Assembly: GCF_021432765.1 (NCBI RefSeq)
Contig: NZ_CP058908.1
Location: 3,062,001 to 3,126,000, forward strand
DNA: 64,000 bases
Direction: 5' to 3'
DNA from: Pseudomonas phenolilytica
GTDB lineage: Bacteria; Pseudomonadota; Gammaproteobacteria; Pseudomonadales; Pseudomonadaceae
The first letter of the stretch is position 1. The number at the start of each line of letters is the position of its first letter. The notes beneath the pieces are model-generated. The model saw only the letters and a program-made list of their open reading frames with translations, had not been told where the DNA came from and did no database searches. Made by a program: the position numbers and the translations under genes. Shown in pieces: positions 16,310 through 25,868 of this stretch.

Positions 16310-17890
16310 CTAGACCGCCAGACCGGGGCGGCGATCGGCCCAGGGGCGGGTCTGCTCCAGTTGGCTGGCCAGGCGCAGCAGCAGCGCCTCGTTGCCCAGA
16401 CGCGCGGTGAACATCATGCCCACCGGCAGACCGTTGCCACTCATGCCCAACGGTAGCGAGATCGCCGGCTGCCCGCTGACGTTGGCCAGCACCGTGAAGG
16501 ACGCGCTGCCCATGGCCTTGTGCGCATAGTCGTCCCACGGCTGCGAGAGACGCAGTTCACCAAGTTTCGGCGGCAGGTTGGCGGTCACCGGCGAGAGGAT
16601 CAGATCGAAGCGCTCGAACACCTGCTCCATGCTCTCGCTGATCTGTTCGAACGCGTGCCGCGCGCGGTACAGCTGCACCGCCGTGGCGCGCTCGCCATTG
16701 CCCAGTACGGTACGCGTTACCTCTTCCAGATCATCATCGCGCAGGGCGCGGCCGAGGGCCTGCTCGCGGTCGCGGATGAGCGCCGCAGTGGCCGCCGCGC
16801 CGGCCGTACCGTGGGCACTAAACAGCTCGCGCGGGTCAACCGGCAGACTCAACTCTTCAATCTCGTGGCCGAGGCTGAGCAGCAGCTTGATGCTGTCGTC
16901 GAGCACCTGCGCAACGGCCGGATCAAGCTCGGCACCAGTCAGCGAGCGCTTGACCAACGCGACGCGCAGACGTCCTGGCTCCCGCTTGAGCTCTTCGACG
17001 AAGGGCCGCTCAAGTGGCTGGGTCCAGTACGGGCTGCCCGGCTCATGGCCTTGGCCGACATCGAGAAACAGCGCCGTGTCACGTACGGAACGCGACACCA
17101 CGTTTGCCACACTGGCACCGAACCAGCCTTCGAACCGCCCCGGACCTGTCGGCGTGCGGTAGCGGCTGGGCTTGAGCCCCACCAGCCCGCAGTAGGAGGC
17201 CGGTATACGAATCGAACCGCCACCGTCGGTCGCATGCGCCACTGGAACGATGCCTGCGGCCACCGCCGCAGCGGCGCCGCCGGAGGAGCCACCAGCGCTG
17301 TGTTCGAGGTTCCAGGGATTGCGCGTCTGGCCCCAGAGCGCCGATTCGGTGGTCGTGGTCAGGCCGAATTCCGGGGTAGCGGTCTTGCCGAACGGCAGCG
17401 CACCCTCGGCCTGGTAACGGGCGATCAGCGTACTGGTGAGGGTCGCTGGCGGATTGTCACGAAACAGCCGGCTGCCGTGGCTGGTCGACGTGCCCTGCAT
17501 ATAGGTGCTGAGGTCCTTGACCAGCAGGGGGACGCCGGCGAGCGCGCCCTTGCTTGCCGAGCGTCCGTCGAGCAATGCGCGGGCGTAATCCTCATGAAGC
17601 ATGTTCACCGCATTGACCAGCGGATTGACCGCCCGGTAGCGCGCCAGCGCGGCCGCCAGCAATTGCGCGCCGGACAGCTCGCCCGCGCGCACCGCCTCGG
17701 CCATTGCCCAGGCATCGAGGGCGTCATACTCGCTGGTGGTCAATGCCGCGCCGTTGTCGGCCGCGAAGGCGAAACGCCCGGCCATGGTCACGCCGAGCGC
17801 CAGGGCGCCAGCCTTGAGAACCTGACGGCGCGGCCAGCCGGACGGAAGCTGAGCCGGTAGCGCCATGTTTGAAGGAGTCGTGTCATTCAT
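16310..17890 (-). CDS. Tat-exported amidase-signature amidase
   Basis: This 526-residue amidase belongs to the amidase-signature family. The catalytic triad is visible: Lys125 (VKDLS), cis-Ser near 202 (AGGSSGG) and nucleophile Ser226 (DGGGSIR). The N-terminus carries a twin-arginine-like signal (PRRQVLKAG, then a hydrophobic run ending AFAA), so the enzyme likely folds in the cytoplasm and acts in the periplasm. It is the last gene of an operon with an aldehyde dehydrogenase and a chemoreceptor inside the steroid block. Conjugated bile salts are amides of glycine or taurine, so deconjugation outside the cytoplasm is an attractive role, but this is inference. Other amides remain possible. Confidence 0.8.
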   Translation of the reverse strand: MNDTTPSNMALPAQLPSGWPRRQVLKAGALALGVTMAGRFAFAADNGAALTTSEYDALDAWAMAEAVRAGELSGAQLLAAALARYRAVNPLVNAVNMLHEDYARALLDGRSASKGALAGVPLLVKDLSTYMQGTSTSHGSRLFRDNPPATLTSTLIARYQAEGALPFGKTATPEFGLTTTTESALWGQTRNPWNLEHSAGGSSGGAAAAVAAGIVPVAHATDGGGSIRIPASYCGLVGLKPSRYRTPTGPGRFEGWFGASVANVVSRSVRDTALFLDVGQGHEPGSPYWTQPLERPFVEELKREPGRLRVALVKRSLTGAELDPAVAQVLDDSIKLLLSLGHEIEELSLPVDPRELFSAHGTAGAAATAALIRDREQALGRALRDDDLEEVTRTVLGNGERATAVQLYRARHAFEQISESMEQVFERFDLILSPVTANLPPKLGELRLSQPWDDYAHKAMGSASFTVLANVSGQPAISLPLGMSGNGLPVGMMFTARLGNEALLLRLASQLEQTRPWADRRPGLAV

Positions 17891-17918
17891 CGATGTGCTC
17901 TCTGCTGGTGAAGGGCGG

Positions 17919-19592
17919 TCAGCTCGCCTCCCGCCCGGGCTCTTCGGTATGAAAACGTGCCGACAGCTGGTTCAGCTGCACGGCCAGGCGCTCCAGATCG
18001 GCGGCCGCCCTGGCACTGCGCTCGGCGTTGGCCGACAGCTCGCCGGTGGCGGAGGAAACGCCCTCGATGCGCTGGGCGATCTCCCGCGTTGCCGCGGCCT
18101 GGCCCTGCAGCACGGAACCGATACCGTCGACGGCGCCAATGACCTCTTCCGTACCCGAACGGATCATTCCGACCAGCGAGCCTGCGCGCTCCGCCAGGCC
18201 GGCTCCGGCCTGCACCCGCACGATGGTCGCCTCCATGCCCGACACCACTTCGCGGGTGCCTTCCTGGATGCGGTTGACGGTACTACCGATTTCGCTGATG
18301 GAGCTGGTCGTGCGACGGGCGAGCATGCGCACCTCGTCGGCCACCACGGCGAAGCCACGGCCCTGCTCTCCGGCCCTGGCGGCTTCGATGGCGGCGTTGA
18401 GCGCCAGCAGGTTGGTCTGTTCGGCGACGTTCTGGATGATGCCGAGCACGCCACCAATCTCGCCGGAGCGATGATCCAGCGCGCGGACATGCTCGGCCGT
18501 GCGGGTCACCGCTTCGGCGATGTCCTGCATCTCCTGCGCCATGTCGCGGATGAAGCCCTCGCTTTCGCCGGAGCGGCTGGCCGAGGCCTGGGTAACCCGG
18601 CGCGAGGCTCCGGCATGTTCCTGCACCTCGTCGATCGACACCGACAGCTCTTCCACCGCGCTGGAGATGCTGGCGACCGCGTCGGCCTGCTGCTGGGTCG
18701 CCAGAGATGCCTGCCCAGCCTCCTCGGCCATGCGTCGCGCCTCGACGCTCAGCTCGCGTACCTGGCGGTGCATCGCGTCGATCAGGCTGCGCAACTGATC
18801 GCGCATCAGCTCGATGTCGCGCAGCATCCGCGCGACCTCGTCGCGGCCCTGCACCTCGCCGCGCGGTGACAGGTCGCCGCGGGCGATCGCCGCCAGCTGC
18901 TCGCCGGCCACGGCGAATGCCCTGCGCAGCCGCAGCAGCGTGCTGACTGCCGTTGCGCCGCCGGCCAGGGCACCGAGCACCGCCAGCATCAGGTAGGCGA
19001 TCACGCTGGCCTGGTAGCGCTGCTGGGCCTGCGCGTAGGCCTGCCCGGTGCCGGCCTCCTGAATCGCCCGCAGGTCTGCCAGCGCGTGGCTCGCCGCCTC
19101 GCCCTCCGGTTCGCCGACGCGCAGGAACGAGAGCATGCCTCCGGTGCGGTAGTCCCCGATGCGCAGCGTCTCGACCATCATTTCCTGCTCGGCCAGCCAG
19201 GCCTGGTAACGATCATCGAACCCCTGCGCGGCCTGCTGCTCTTCGGCGTCGAGCGACTTCTGCCGGTAGCCGCCCCAGACCTCGGCGATCCGCCGGCTGT
19301 TGGCCTCGACCGTATCGAGCACGGCCCCGACCGGGCGGTCGTGGGCTACCACCAGCGGGCCCTGCGGATCGAACTGGAAAGCCAGCAACATCAACCGCCG
19401 GTTTTCATCGAGCAGGCGCTCGATCTCACCGAAGGACAATAGCGCCGCGAGATGCTCGTCGTGCACGGTGCGCAGGCTGTCGCGTGCCTGCTGCAAACCG
19501 TACCAGCCGAGCCCGACCGCGGAGAAGAACAGGACGCTGGCCAGCAGCGCCCAGCACCAGAGGCGCTGGGCAATGGTGATCGATCCGAGCAT
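17919..19592 (-). CDS. methyl-accepting chemotaxis protein
   Basis: This 557-residue chemoreceptor has an N-terminal membrane segment (about 8-30), a periplasmic four-helix-type sensor of about 170 residues, a second membrane segment and a HAMP-like stretch. The signalling domain follows, with the conserved hairpin tip region [29 protein letters not shown]. The start at 19592 has GGGAG five bases upstream. It lies between an aldehyde dehydrogenase and an amidase with gaps of 55 and 28 bp, so it should be co-expressed with steroid catabolism. The ligand may be a bile salt or a product; the sequence does not show it. No CheR-binding C-terminal pentapeptide is apparent. Confidence 0.9.
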   Translation of the reverse strand: MLGSITIAQRLWCWALLASVLFFSAVGLGWYGLQQARDSLRTVHDEHLAALLSFGEIERLLDENRRLMLLAFQFDPQGPLVVAHDRPVGAVLDTVEANSRRIAEVWGGYRQKSLDAEEQQAAQGFDDRYQAWLAEQEMMVETLRIGDYRTGGMLSFLRVGEPEGEAASHALADLRAIQEAGTGQAYAQAQQRYQASVIAYLMLAVLGALAGGATAVSTLLRLRRAFAVAGEQLAAIARGDLSPRGEVQGRDEVARMLRDIELMRDQLRSLIDAMHRQVRELSVEARRMAEEAGQASLATQQQADAVASISSAVEELSVSIDEVQEHAGASRRVTQASASRSGESEGFIRDMAQEMQDIAEAVTRTAEHVRALDHRSGEIGGVLGIIQNVAEQTNLLALNAAIEAARAGEQGRGFAVVADEVRMLARRTTSSISEIGSTVNRIQEGTREVVSGMEATIVRVQAGAGLAERAGSLVGMIRSGTEEVIGAVDGIGSVLQGQAAATREIAQRIEGVSSATGELSANAERSARAAADLERLAVQLNQLSARFHTEEPGREAS

Positions 19593-19647
19593 GGGACTCC
19601 CTGTCACAGCTGTGAGCCGTACTTGTTTAGCCGCATGAAACACCCGC

Positions 19648-21081
19648 TCAATCAGCGGTGACCTGAGCCTGCATCGCCATCAGGAACTGCTCGCCATAGG
19701 GCGGCAGCATTCCCCACTCGCCCCGCGGGTCATACGCCGGGGCCTTGAACACCGTGCGCGCGTGGCTGAACTGACAGAAGCCTTCGCGGCCGTGGTAATG
19801 GCCCATGCCGGAGGCGCCGACGCCACCGAAGGGCGCGTCGTGCATGGCCGGGTGTAGCATGGCGTCGTTGATCGTTACCCCGCCGGACAGCGTGTGGCTG
19901 AGCACGTAATCCTGCTCCGCCGGGTTCTGCCCGAAGTAATACAGCGCCAGCGGGCGCGGCCGGGCGTTGATCTCGGCCACCACCGACGGCAGGTCGCTGT
20001 AGGTCAGCAGCACCATGATCGGGCCGAACAGTTCTTCCTCCATCACCCGGCTGTGCAGTGGCGGGTTGACCACCAGGCTCAGCGGGCGCTTGCGGCAGCT
20101 GGCGACCGGCGCCTCGTCAGGGCAGTGCAGCACCTCGGCGCCCTGTTCGACGGCGTCGGCCAGGTAGCGGTCGATACGCTGCAGGTGCCGCTCGTTGACC
20201 ACCGCCACCAGGTCGGGGTTGTCGTTGGCACTCGGATACAGCGCGGTCACCGCGGAGCGGAAGGCCTCGATGAACGCCTGCTTGTGCTCGACCGCGACAT
20301 AGACCAGATCCGGGGAAACGCAGATCTGCCCGCCATTGGTCAGCTTGGCGATTGCCAGACGCCGCGCCGCATCAGCGATGTCCGCACTGCGCCCGACGAT
20401 CACCGGCGATTTGCCGCCCAGCTCGAGCGTCACCGGCACCAGATTTTCCGCGGCGCGGCGCATCACGTCGCGGCCGATGGCGGTGCCGCCGGTGAATACC
20501 AGGTGATCGAACGGCTGGCTGGCAAAGCCCTGCCCGACCTCGAGGCCGCCGGTGACGACTGCCAACTCCAGCGGATCGAAGCGCTCGCCGATCGCCGCGG
20601 CCAGCACAGACGCGGTGTTGGCGGTCACCTCCGAGGGTTTGAGGATGGCCCGGTTGCCCGCCGCCAGCACGCCTGCGAGCGGGCTCAGCAGGGTGAACAA
20701 AGGTGCATTCCAGGTGCCGATGATGCCGACGCTACCCTTGGGCTGGTACTGCACCCAGGCCTCGGCGCCGAGCTGATCGTAAGGCGCGAACGCCGGCCGA
20801 GGGTCGCGCTGCATCCAACCTTCAAAATGCTCGCGGGCATGCTTGAGCGAAGCGAGTGCACCGAGGATGTCGGTCATCAGCCCGTAGCCGGGGTGACGGC
20901 CGCCAAAATCGGCGTCCATTGCCTCGACCAGCGGTCGCTGCTCGGCCACCAGCAAGTCGATGACCGCCTGCAGCCGGCGCTTGCGCGTCGCCGCATCGAC
21001 CGCGCCCTCGCGGTCGAAGGCCTGCCTCTGGGCGGCCAGCAGCTCGCCGACCTCGTCGATGGATCGCAGGTTCGCATTCAT
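19648..21081 (-). CDS. aldehyde dehydrogenase (coniferyl-aldehyde dehydrogenase type), candidate steroid side-chain aldehyde dehydrogenase
   Basis: This 477-residue NAD(P)-dependent aldehyde dehydrogenase has the catalytic Cys in [11 protein letters not shown], the cofactor Glu in LELGGKSP, and [11 protein letters not shown]. The motif set is typical of the CalB group. In P. stutzeri Chol1 the cholate side chain is removed through an aldehyde that an aldehyde dehydrogenase (Sad) oxidises, and this gene is a candidate for that step. The start at 21081 has GGAGG five bases upstream. It leads the operon with chemoreceptor and amidase. The leader holds AACAAGAACAA, a possible Hfq-Crc site, and the divergent promoter with hsaB holds candidate operator 4. 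Confidence 0.82.
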   Translation of the reverse strand: MNANLRSIDEVGELLAAQRQAFDREGAVDAATRKRRLQAVIDLLVAEQRPLVEAMDADFGGRHPGYGLMTDILGALASLKHAREHFEGWMQRDPRPAFAPYDQLGAEAWVQYQPKGSVGIIGTWNAPLFTLLSPLAGVLAAGNRAILKPSEVTANTASVLAAAIGERFDPLELAVVTGGLEVGQGFASQPFDHLVFTGGTAIGRDVMRRAAENLVPVTLELGGKSPVIVGRSADIADAARRLAIAKLTNGGQICVSPDLVYVAVEHKQAFIEAFRSAVTALYPSANDNPDLVAVVNERHLQRIDRYLADAVEQGAEVLHCPDEAPVASCRKRPLSLVVNPPLHSRVMEEELFGPIMVLLTYSDLPSVVAEINARPRPLALYYFGQNPAEQDYVLSHTLSGGVTINDAMLHPAMHDAPFGGVGASGMGHYHGREGFCQFSHARTVFKAPAYDPRGEWGMLPPYGEQFLMAMQAQVTAD

Positions 21082-21101
21082 ACGGCCTCCGGGCATTCCC
21101 G

Positions 21102-21112
21102 TTGTTCTTGTT
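21102..21112 (-). promoter_or_regulatory. candidate Hfq-Crc (CA) motif in the aldehyde dehydrogenase leader
   Basis: AACAAGAACAA lies about 20 bases before the start codon, just 5' of the ribosome-binding site, and fits AAnAAnAA. Confidence 0.4.
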
Positions 21113-21146
21113 CGCGCCACCTTAGTGGTCGCCGAACGGCCCGGCC

Positions 21147-21162
21147 TCGTCCGTCCGGACGA
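21147..21162. promoter_or_regulatory. candidate steroid-regulon operator, site 4
   Basis: TCGTC-N6-GACGA with fully complementary arms lies in the divergent region between the aldehyde dehydrogenase (start 21081) and hsaB (start 21262). The same core occurs at 1741, 16168 and 28147, and with one change at 9667. Confidence 0.5.
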
Positions 21163-21261
21163 CGCGAGCCGCAGCGCTTCCCTTAGTCCGTAAAGACGAT
21201 GTTGGCGCAGGCCGCGCTGCGAATACTGCGATCACGACTGACCCGATTTGTGAGGCAGACC

Positions 21262-22263
21262 ATGACTGCTCCAGCCAGCTTCAACCCCCAGGCGTTCCGC
21301 GCAGCGCTCAGCACCTTCACCACGGGGGTGACGATCATTACCACGCGCGGTGCCGATGGCGAGCCGGTGGGCGTGACGGCCAACAGCTTCAACTCGGTTT
21401 CGCTGAACCCGCCACTGGTGCTCTGGAGCCTGGCCAAGTCGGCGCTGAGCCTGCCGGCCTTCTCCAGCAACAAGCACTGGAACGTGCATGTCCTTTCCGC
21501 CGACCAGCAGCTGCTCTCGGGCCGTTTCGCCTCGCGCGGCGAAGACAAGTTCGCCGGTGTCACGCTCGACCAGGGCATCAACGACACGCCGCTGTTCAAG
21601 GACTGCACGGCGCGCTTCCAGTGCCGCACCGCCTTTACCTACGAAGGCGGCGACCACCTGATCTTTGTCGGCGAGGTGCTCGCCTTCGACAAGACCGACC
21701 TGCCGCCGCTGGCCTTCCAGAGCGGGCAGTACGCGCTGGCCACCTGCAAGGCGCGCGAGACGCTGCGCCTGGGTTCCGAGCCACCACCGGAATGCAGCTA
21801 CACCGAGGACCTGCTCGGCTATCTGGTCGGGCGCGCGCACTACCAGCTGCTCGACGCGCTGCGCCGGCTGCTGCACAGCCAGAAGATCGATGAGCATGCC
21901 TTCTTCGTGCTCTCGGTGCTGTGCATCCAGGACAACCTGACGCTCGAAGAGATCAACGAATTCGTCAGCTACACCGGCCGCGAGGTCACGCTGTCGATGA
22001 TGCTGTTCCTCGAAAAGCAGGGCTATGTGGTGGCCGAGAAGCAGTTCGGCGTGCTGCGCTTTCTGCTTACCGCCGCCGGGCGCGAGATATCGCTGGAGCA
22101 GATCGCCCTGGCCAAGGCCGTCGAGCAGGAGGTCACCGAGAAGCTCGGCCCGACCGATTCGCAGGTGTTGAAGGTGCTGCTCAAGCGCCTGATCCACGAT
22201 ACCGACCCCGGCCTGCCCGACCTTTGGGCTCCCGCACAATCTCCGGTCAGTGCCCAGGCCTGA
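21262..22263 (+). CDS. hsaB: flavin reductase component of 3-HSA hydroxylase with fused MarR-like C-terminal domain
   Basis: The 333-residue protein starts with a flavin-reductase domain (about 1-165) with FTTGVTIITTRGADG and GVTANSFNSVSLNPPLV. This supplies reduced FMN to HsaA. A C-terminal domain (about 190-330) looks like a MarR-type winged helix (IQDNLTLEEINEFV, REVTLSMMLFLEKQGYV). Actinobacterial HsaB is only about 190 residues. A comparable fusion is known in the C1 reductase of 4-hydroxyphenylacetate hydroxylase, where the extra domain senses the substrate. Start at 21262 has GTGAGG six bases upstream. It heads the operon with the meta-cleavage lower-pathway genes. Confidence 0.83.
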   Translation: MTAPASFNPQAFRAALSTFTTGVTIITTRGADGEPVGVTANSFNSVSLNPPLVLWSLAKSALSLPAFSSNKHWNVHVLSADQQLLSGRFASRGEDKFAGVTLDQGINDTPLFKDCTARFQCRTAFTYEGGDHLIFVGEVLAFDKTDLPPLAFQSGQYALATCKARETLRLGSEPPPECSYTEDLLGYLVGRAHYQLLDALRRLLHSQKIDEHAFFVLSVLCIQDNLTLEEINEFVSYTGREVTLSMMLFLEKQGYVVAEKQFGVLRFLLTAAGREISLEQIALAKAVEQEVTEKLGPTDSQVLKVLLKRLIHDTDPGLPDLWAPAQSPVSAQA

Positions 22264-22296
22264 GCCTGACCGCGTACAACGAGACAAGGAACCGCC

Positions 22297-23070
22297 ATGA
22301 GTCTGCTCGACCGCTTCACCCTGCATGACAGCGTCGCCATCGTCACCGGCGCCGGCCGCGGCATCGGCCGCGCCATTGCCCTGGCCTACGCCGAGGCCGG
22401 CGCGCGCGTGGTGTGCGCTGCACGCACCGTCGCCGACGTCGAGTCGGTGGCCGCCGAAATCCGTGCCGCCGGTGGCGAGGCCATCGCCGTGCGCTGCGAC
22501 GTCAACGACGACGCCATGCGCCAGGCCACGGTTGCTGCCGCGCTGGAGGCCTTTGGCCGCATTACCCATCTGGTCAACAACGCCGGTGGCGCCGGGCCGA
22601 ACGACCCGCTGAAGATGAGCACCGAGGAGTTCGAGCAGGTGCTGCGTTTCAACGTCAGCTCCGCCTATGCGCTGACCCAGCTGTGCGTGCCACACATGCG
22701 CCAGGCCGGCGGCGGCAACATCCTCAACATCACCTCGGGCGCGGCGCGCTACGCACAGCCGCAGTTCAGTGCCTATGGCGCCGCCAAGGCCGCGCTGTCG
22801 CAACTGACCCGGCTGCTGGCGCATGACTTCGCGCCGGCGGTGCGGGTCAACGCCATCGCGCCCGGCCCGATCCTCACCGACGCGCTGAACCGGGTGATGC
22901 CCGAGCAGATGCGCACGGCCATGGAGCGGAACACGCCGATGAAGTGCCTCGGCGAAGTCGAAGACATCTCGGCTGCCGCGCTCTATCTCGCCACCCCGGC
23001 GTCGCGCTGGGTGACCGGCAAGATCATCGAAGTCGACGGCGGCGCCGAATCCAGCGTCTGGCCCGGTTGA
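22297..23070 (+). CDS. hdhA: 7alpha-hydroxysteroid dehydrogenase-like SDR
   Basis: This 257-residue SDR closely follows the pattern of E. coli 7alpha-HSDH. It has TGAGRGIG at 17-24, NNAGGAGP at 94-101, Ser147, Tyr160 and Lys164. It also has a long shared C-terminal part beginning with IAPGPILTDALNRV and including WVTGKI. Catalytic numbering is within one residue of that of the E. coli enzyme (146/159/163). The reaction would be NAD(P)-dependent oxidation of a 7alpha-hydroxyl, needed for cholate and chenodeoxycholate. Another hydroxyl position cannot be excluded. It is the second gene of the hsaB operon. Confidence 0.75.
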   Translation: MSLLDRFTLHDSVAIVTGAGRGIGRAIALAYAEAGARVVCAARTVADVESVAAEIRAAGGEAIAVRCDVNDDAMRQATVAAALEAFGRITHLVNNAGGAGPNDPLKMSTEEFEQVLRFNVSSAYALTQLCVPHMRQAGGGNILNITSGAARYAQPQFSAYGAAKAALSQLTRLLAHDFAPAVRVNAIAPGPILTDALNRVMPEQMRTAMERNTPMKCLGEVEDISAAALYLATPASRWVTGKIIEVDGGAESSVWPG

Positions 23071-23082
23071 GGAGCGCTCTCC

Positions 23083-23877
23083 ATGCTTGATCCGCAACTG
23101 ATCGAAGCTCTCGGTGACGAGCTCTTCGCCGCCCTGCGCGAACGGCGCACCCTGGCACCGCTGACCAGCCGCCACCCGGCCATCGACCTGGACGATGCGT
23201 ACCGCATCTCGCTGCGCTTCCTGGCACGGCGCGAGGCCATCGGCGAGCAGGTGATCGGCAAGAAGATCGGCGTCACCAGCAAGGCCGTGCAGGACATGCT
23301 GAACGTGCACCAGCCGGATTTCGGCTTTCTCACCCAGGCGATGCAGGTCGATGACGGCAGTGCCGTGAGCCTGGCCGGGCACCGCCTGATCCAGCCGCGC
23401 GCCGAAGGCGAGATCGCCTTCATCCTCGCCGAGGATCTCAACGGGCCGGGCGTCACCGCCTCGGACGTGGCAGCTGCCACCGCCTCGGTGGCCTGCTGCT
23501 TCGAGATCGTCGACTCGCGTATCGACGACTGGCAGATCCGTATCCAGGACACCGTGGCGGACAACGCCTCCTGCGGCGTGTTCGCTCTCGGCGAAACGCG
23601 AATAGACCCGCAGCAACTGGACCTCGCCGCCTGCGAGCTGCAGATGTTCAAGAACGGCCAGCCGGCCGGGCGCGGCCTGGGCGCCGCAGTCCAGGGGCAC
23701 CCGTGCGAGGCCGTGGCCTGGCTGGCCAACACCCTGGGTCGGCTCGGCATTCCGTTTCGCAAGGGCGAAGTGATTCTTTCCGGCGCCCTCGCCCCGCTGG
23801 TGCCGGTGGGCGCCGGCGACCGCATCCACATGACCATCAGCGGCATCGGCGCGGCGAGCCTGCGCTTCGTCGACTGA
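23083..23877 (+). CDS. hsaE: 2-hydroxyhexa-2,4-dienoate hydratase
   Basis: This 264-residue protein belongs to the MhpD/TesE/HsaE hydratase family. Family segments include [33 protein letters not shown] and the C-terminal [14 protein letters not shown]. It hydrates the dienoate released by ring A/B hydrolysis to a 4-hydroxy-2-oxoacid. The start has GGAG about eleven bases upstream. It is followed at short distance by the aldehyde dehydrogenase and aldolase of the same pathway, the standard hydratase-dehydrogenase-aldolase set. An equivalent enzyme of simple phenol degradation would look alike; the steroid neighbours decide the name. Confidence 0.85.
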   Translation: MLDPQLIEALGDELFAALRERRTLAPLTSRHPAIDLDDAYRISLRFLARREAIGEQVIGKKIGVTSKAVQDMLNVHQPDFGFLTQAMQVDDGSAVSLAGHRLIQPRAEGEIAFILAEDLNGPGVTASDVAAATASVACCFEIVDSRIDDWQIRIQDTVADNASCGVFALGETRIDPQQLDLAACELQMFKNGQPAGRGLGAAVQGHPCEAVAWLANTLGRLGIPFRKGEVILSGALAPLVPVGAGDRIHMTISGIGAASLRFVD

Positions 23878-23902
23878 AGCCGATTCGTCAAGGAGACGAA
23901 CC

Positions 23903-24799
23903 ATGAGCAAGAAGATCCGCTGCGCCCTGATCGGGCCCGGCAACATCGGCACCGACCTGTTGTACAAGCTCAAGCGCAGCGAAGTGCTGGAGCCGGTCTG
24001 GATGGTGGGCATCGACCCGACTTCCGAGGGCCTCAAGCGCGCCGAGGAAATGGGCCTGAAGGTCACCGCCAAGGGCGTCGACGGCCTGCTGCCGCACGTC
24101 GCGGCCGATGACATCCGCATCGCCTTCGACGCCACCAGCGCCTATGTGCACGCCGAAAACAGCCGCAAGCTGACCGAGCTGGGCGTGCTGATGATCGACC
24201 TGACCCCCGCCGCCATCGGCCCCTACTGCGTGCCGCCGGTGAACCTGAAGGACAATCTCAAGGCCGGGGCGACGAACGTCAACATGGTCACCTGCGGCGG
24301 CCAGGCGACGATTCCGCTGGTTGCCGCGGTGTCGCGCGTGCAGCCGGTCGAATATGCCGAGATCATCGCCACCGCCGCATCCAAGTCGGTCGGACCGGGC
24401 ACGCGCAAGAACATCGACGAATTCACCCGCACCACTGCCGGCGCGGTGGAACAGGTCGGGGGCGCGAGAAAGGGCAAGGCGATCATCGTCATCAACCCCG
24501 CCGAGCCGCCGCTGATCATGCGCGACACCGTGCATTGCCTGGTGGAAGGTACGCCGGACGAGGCGGCGATCACCGAGTCGATCCACGCGATGATCGCTGA
24601 GGTACAGAAGTACGTGCCGGGCTACACGCTGGTCAACGGGCCGGTGTTCGACGGCAATCGCGTCTCCGTCTTCATGGAGGTCGAGGGCCTGGGCGACTAC
24701 CTGCCCAAGTACGCCGGCAACCTCGACATCATGACCGCAGCCTCGGCCCGCACCGCCGAGATGTTCGCCGAAGAACTGCTCAAGCAGACCGAGCTTTAA
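23903..24799 (+). CDS. hsaG: acylating acetaldehyde/propionaldehyde dehydrogenase
   Basis: This 298-residue protein has the N-terminal nucleotide fold ([12 protein letters not shown]) and the catalytic Cys in [12 protein letters not shown], as in MhpF/TesF/HsaG. It converts the aldehyde released by the aldolase to acyl-CoA with NAD+ and CoA, in a channelled complex with HsaF. It lies 10 bp before the aldolase gene, as expected for a complex. The start has AAGGAG (CAAGGAGACGAACC) upstream. Length is slightly under the usual 302-316. Confidence 0.88.
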   Translation: MSKKIRCALIGPGNIGTDLLYKLKRSEVLEPVWMVGIDPTSEGLKRAEEMGLKVTAKGVDGLLPHVAADDIRIAFDATSAYVHAENSRKLTELGVLMIDLTPAAIGPYCVPPVNLKDNLKAGATNVNMVTCGGQATIPLVAAVSRVQPVEYAEIIATAASKSVGPGTRKNIDEFTRTTAGAVEQVGGARKGKAIIVINPAEPPLIMRDTVHCLVEGTPDEAAITESIHAMIAEVQKYVPGYTLVNGPVFDGNRVSVFMEVEGLGDYLPKYAGNLDIMTAASARTAEMFAEELLKQTEL

Positions 24800-24809
24800 G
24801 GAGCGCGCC

Positions 24810-25841
24810 ATGGACCTTCGCGGCAAGAAAATCACCGTACACGACATGTGCCTGCGCGACGGCATGCACCCCAAGCGTCACCAGATCAGCCTGGAGCAGA
24901 TGAAGAGCATCGCCCAGGGCCTGGATGCGGCCGGCGTGCCGCTGATCGAAGTCACTCATGGCGACGGCTTGGGTGGTACCTCAGTCAACTATGGCTTCCC
25001 TGCACACAGCGACGAGGAGTATCTCTCGGCCGTCATCCCGCTGATGAAGCAGGCCAAGGTCTCGGCGCTGCTGCTGCCGGGCATCGGCACCGTCGACCAT
25101 CTGAAGATGGCCCATGAGCTGGGCGTCGCTACCATCCGCGTGGCGACCCACTGCACCGAGGCCGACGTTTCCGAGCAACACATCAGCCATGCGCGCGGCC
25201 TCGGCATGGATACCGTGGGCTTTCTGATGATGGCGCACATGAACAGCCCCGAGGGCCTCGCCGCCCAGGGCAAGCTGATGGAAAGCTACGGCGCCAACTG
25301 CGTGTACATCACTGACTCGGCCGGCTACCTGCTGCCGGACGACGTTCGCGCCCGGGTCGCCGCGCTGCGCGAGGCGCTCGCGCCGGAGACCGAGATCGGC
25401 TTCCATGGCCATCACAACCTCTCGATGGGCGTGGCCAATTCCATCGCCGCGATCGGCGCCGGCGCGACGCGCATCGACGCGGCCTGCGCAGGCCTCGGTG
25501 CTGGCGCCGGCAACACGCCGATGGAGGTGCTGGTGGCGGTCTGCGACCGCATGGGCATCGAGACGGGCGTCAGCGTGTTCGGCATCCAGGACGTCGCCGA
25601 AGACCTGGTGGTACCGATCATGGACTTCCCCATCCGCAGCGACCGCGACGCCCTGACCATGGGCTATGCCGGCGTCTATGGCTCCTTCCTCTTGTTCGCC
25701 AAACGCGCCGAGAAGAAGTACGGCGTCTCGGCACGCGAGATTCTCGTCGAGATGGGCCGCCGCGGCATGGTCGGTGGTCAGGAGGACATGATCGAGGACA
25801 CCGCGCTGACGCTGCTCAAGCAACGCCAGGCGCGCGCCTGA
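24810..25841 (+). CDS. hsaF: 4-hydroxy-2-oxovalerate/2-oxohexanoate aldolase
   Basis: This 343-residue DRE-TIM metallolyase has the metal/pyruvate motif [10 protein letters not shown] near the N-terminus, [11 protein letters not shown], and [13 protein letters not shown] carrying the metal-binding histidines. It cleaves the hydroxy-oxoacid into pyruvate and an aldehyde that is passed to HsaG. Close spacing to hsaG supports the complex. The start has AAGGAG about nine bases upstream. Confidence 0.9.
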   Translation: MDLRGKKITVHDMCLRDGMHPKRHQISLEQMKSIAQGLDAAGVPLIEVTHGDGLGGTSVNYGFPAHSDEEYLSAVIPLMKQAKVSALLLPGIGTVDHLKMAHELGVATIRVATHCTEADVSEQHISHARGLGMDTVGFLMMAHMNSPEGLAAQGKLMESYGANCVYITDSAGYLLPDDVRARVAALREALAPETEIGFHGHHNLSMGVANSIAAIGAGATRIDAACAGLGAGAGNTPMEVLVAVCDRMGIETGVSVFGIQDVAEDLVVPIMDFPIRSDRDALTMGYAGVYGSFLLFAKRAEKKYGVSAREILVEMGRRGMVGGQEDMIEDTALTLLKQRQARA

Positions 25842-25868
25842 TCGATCCGGCTTGGGTCGGAGGCTGGC

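Noticed and set aside
21232..24135. A very long open frame (967 codons) on the minus strand opposite hsaB, hdhA, hsaE and hsaG
   Set aside because: It lies antisense to four genes with clear motifs, has no domain features and reflects the high GC third positions of the real genes.
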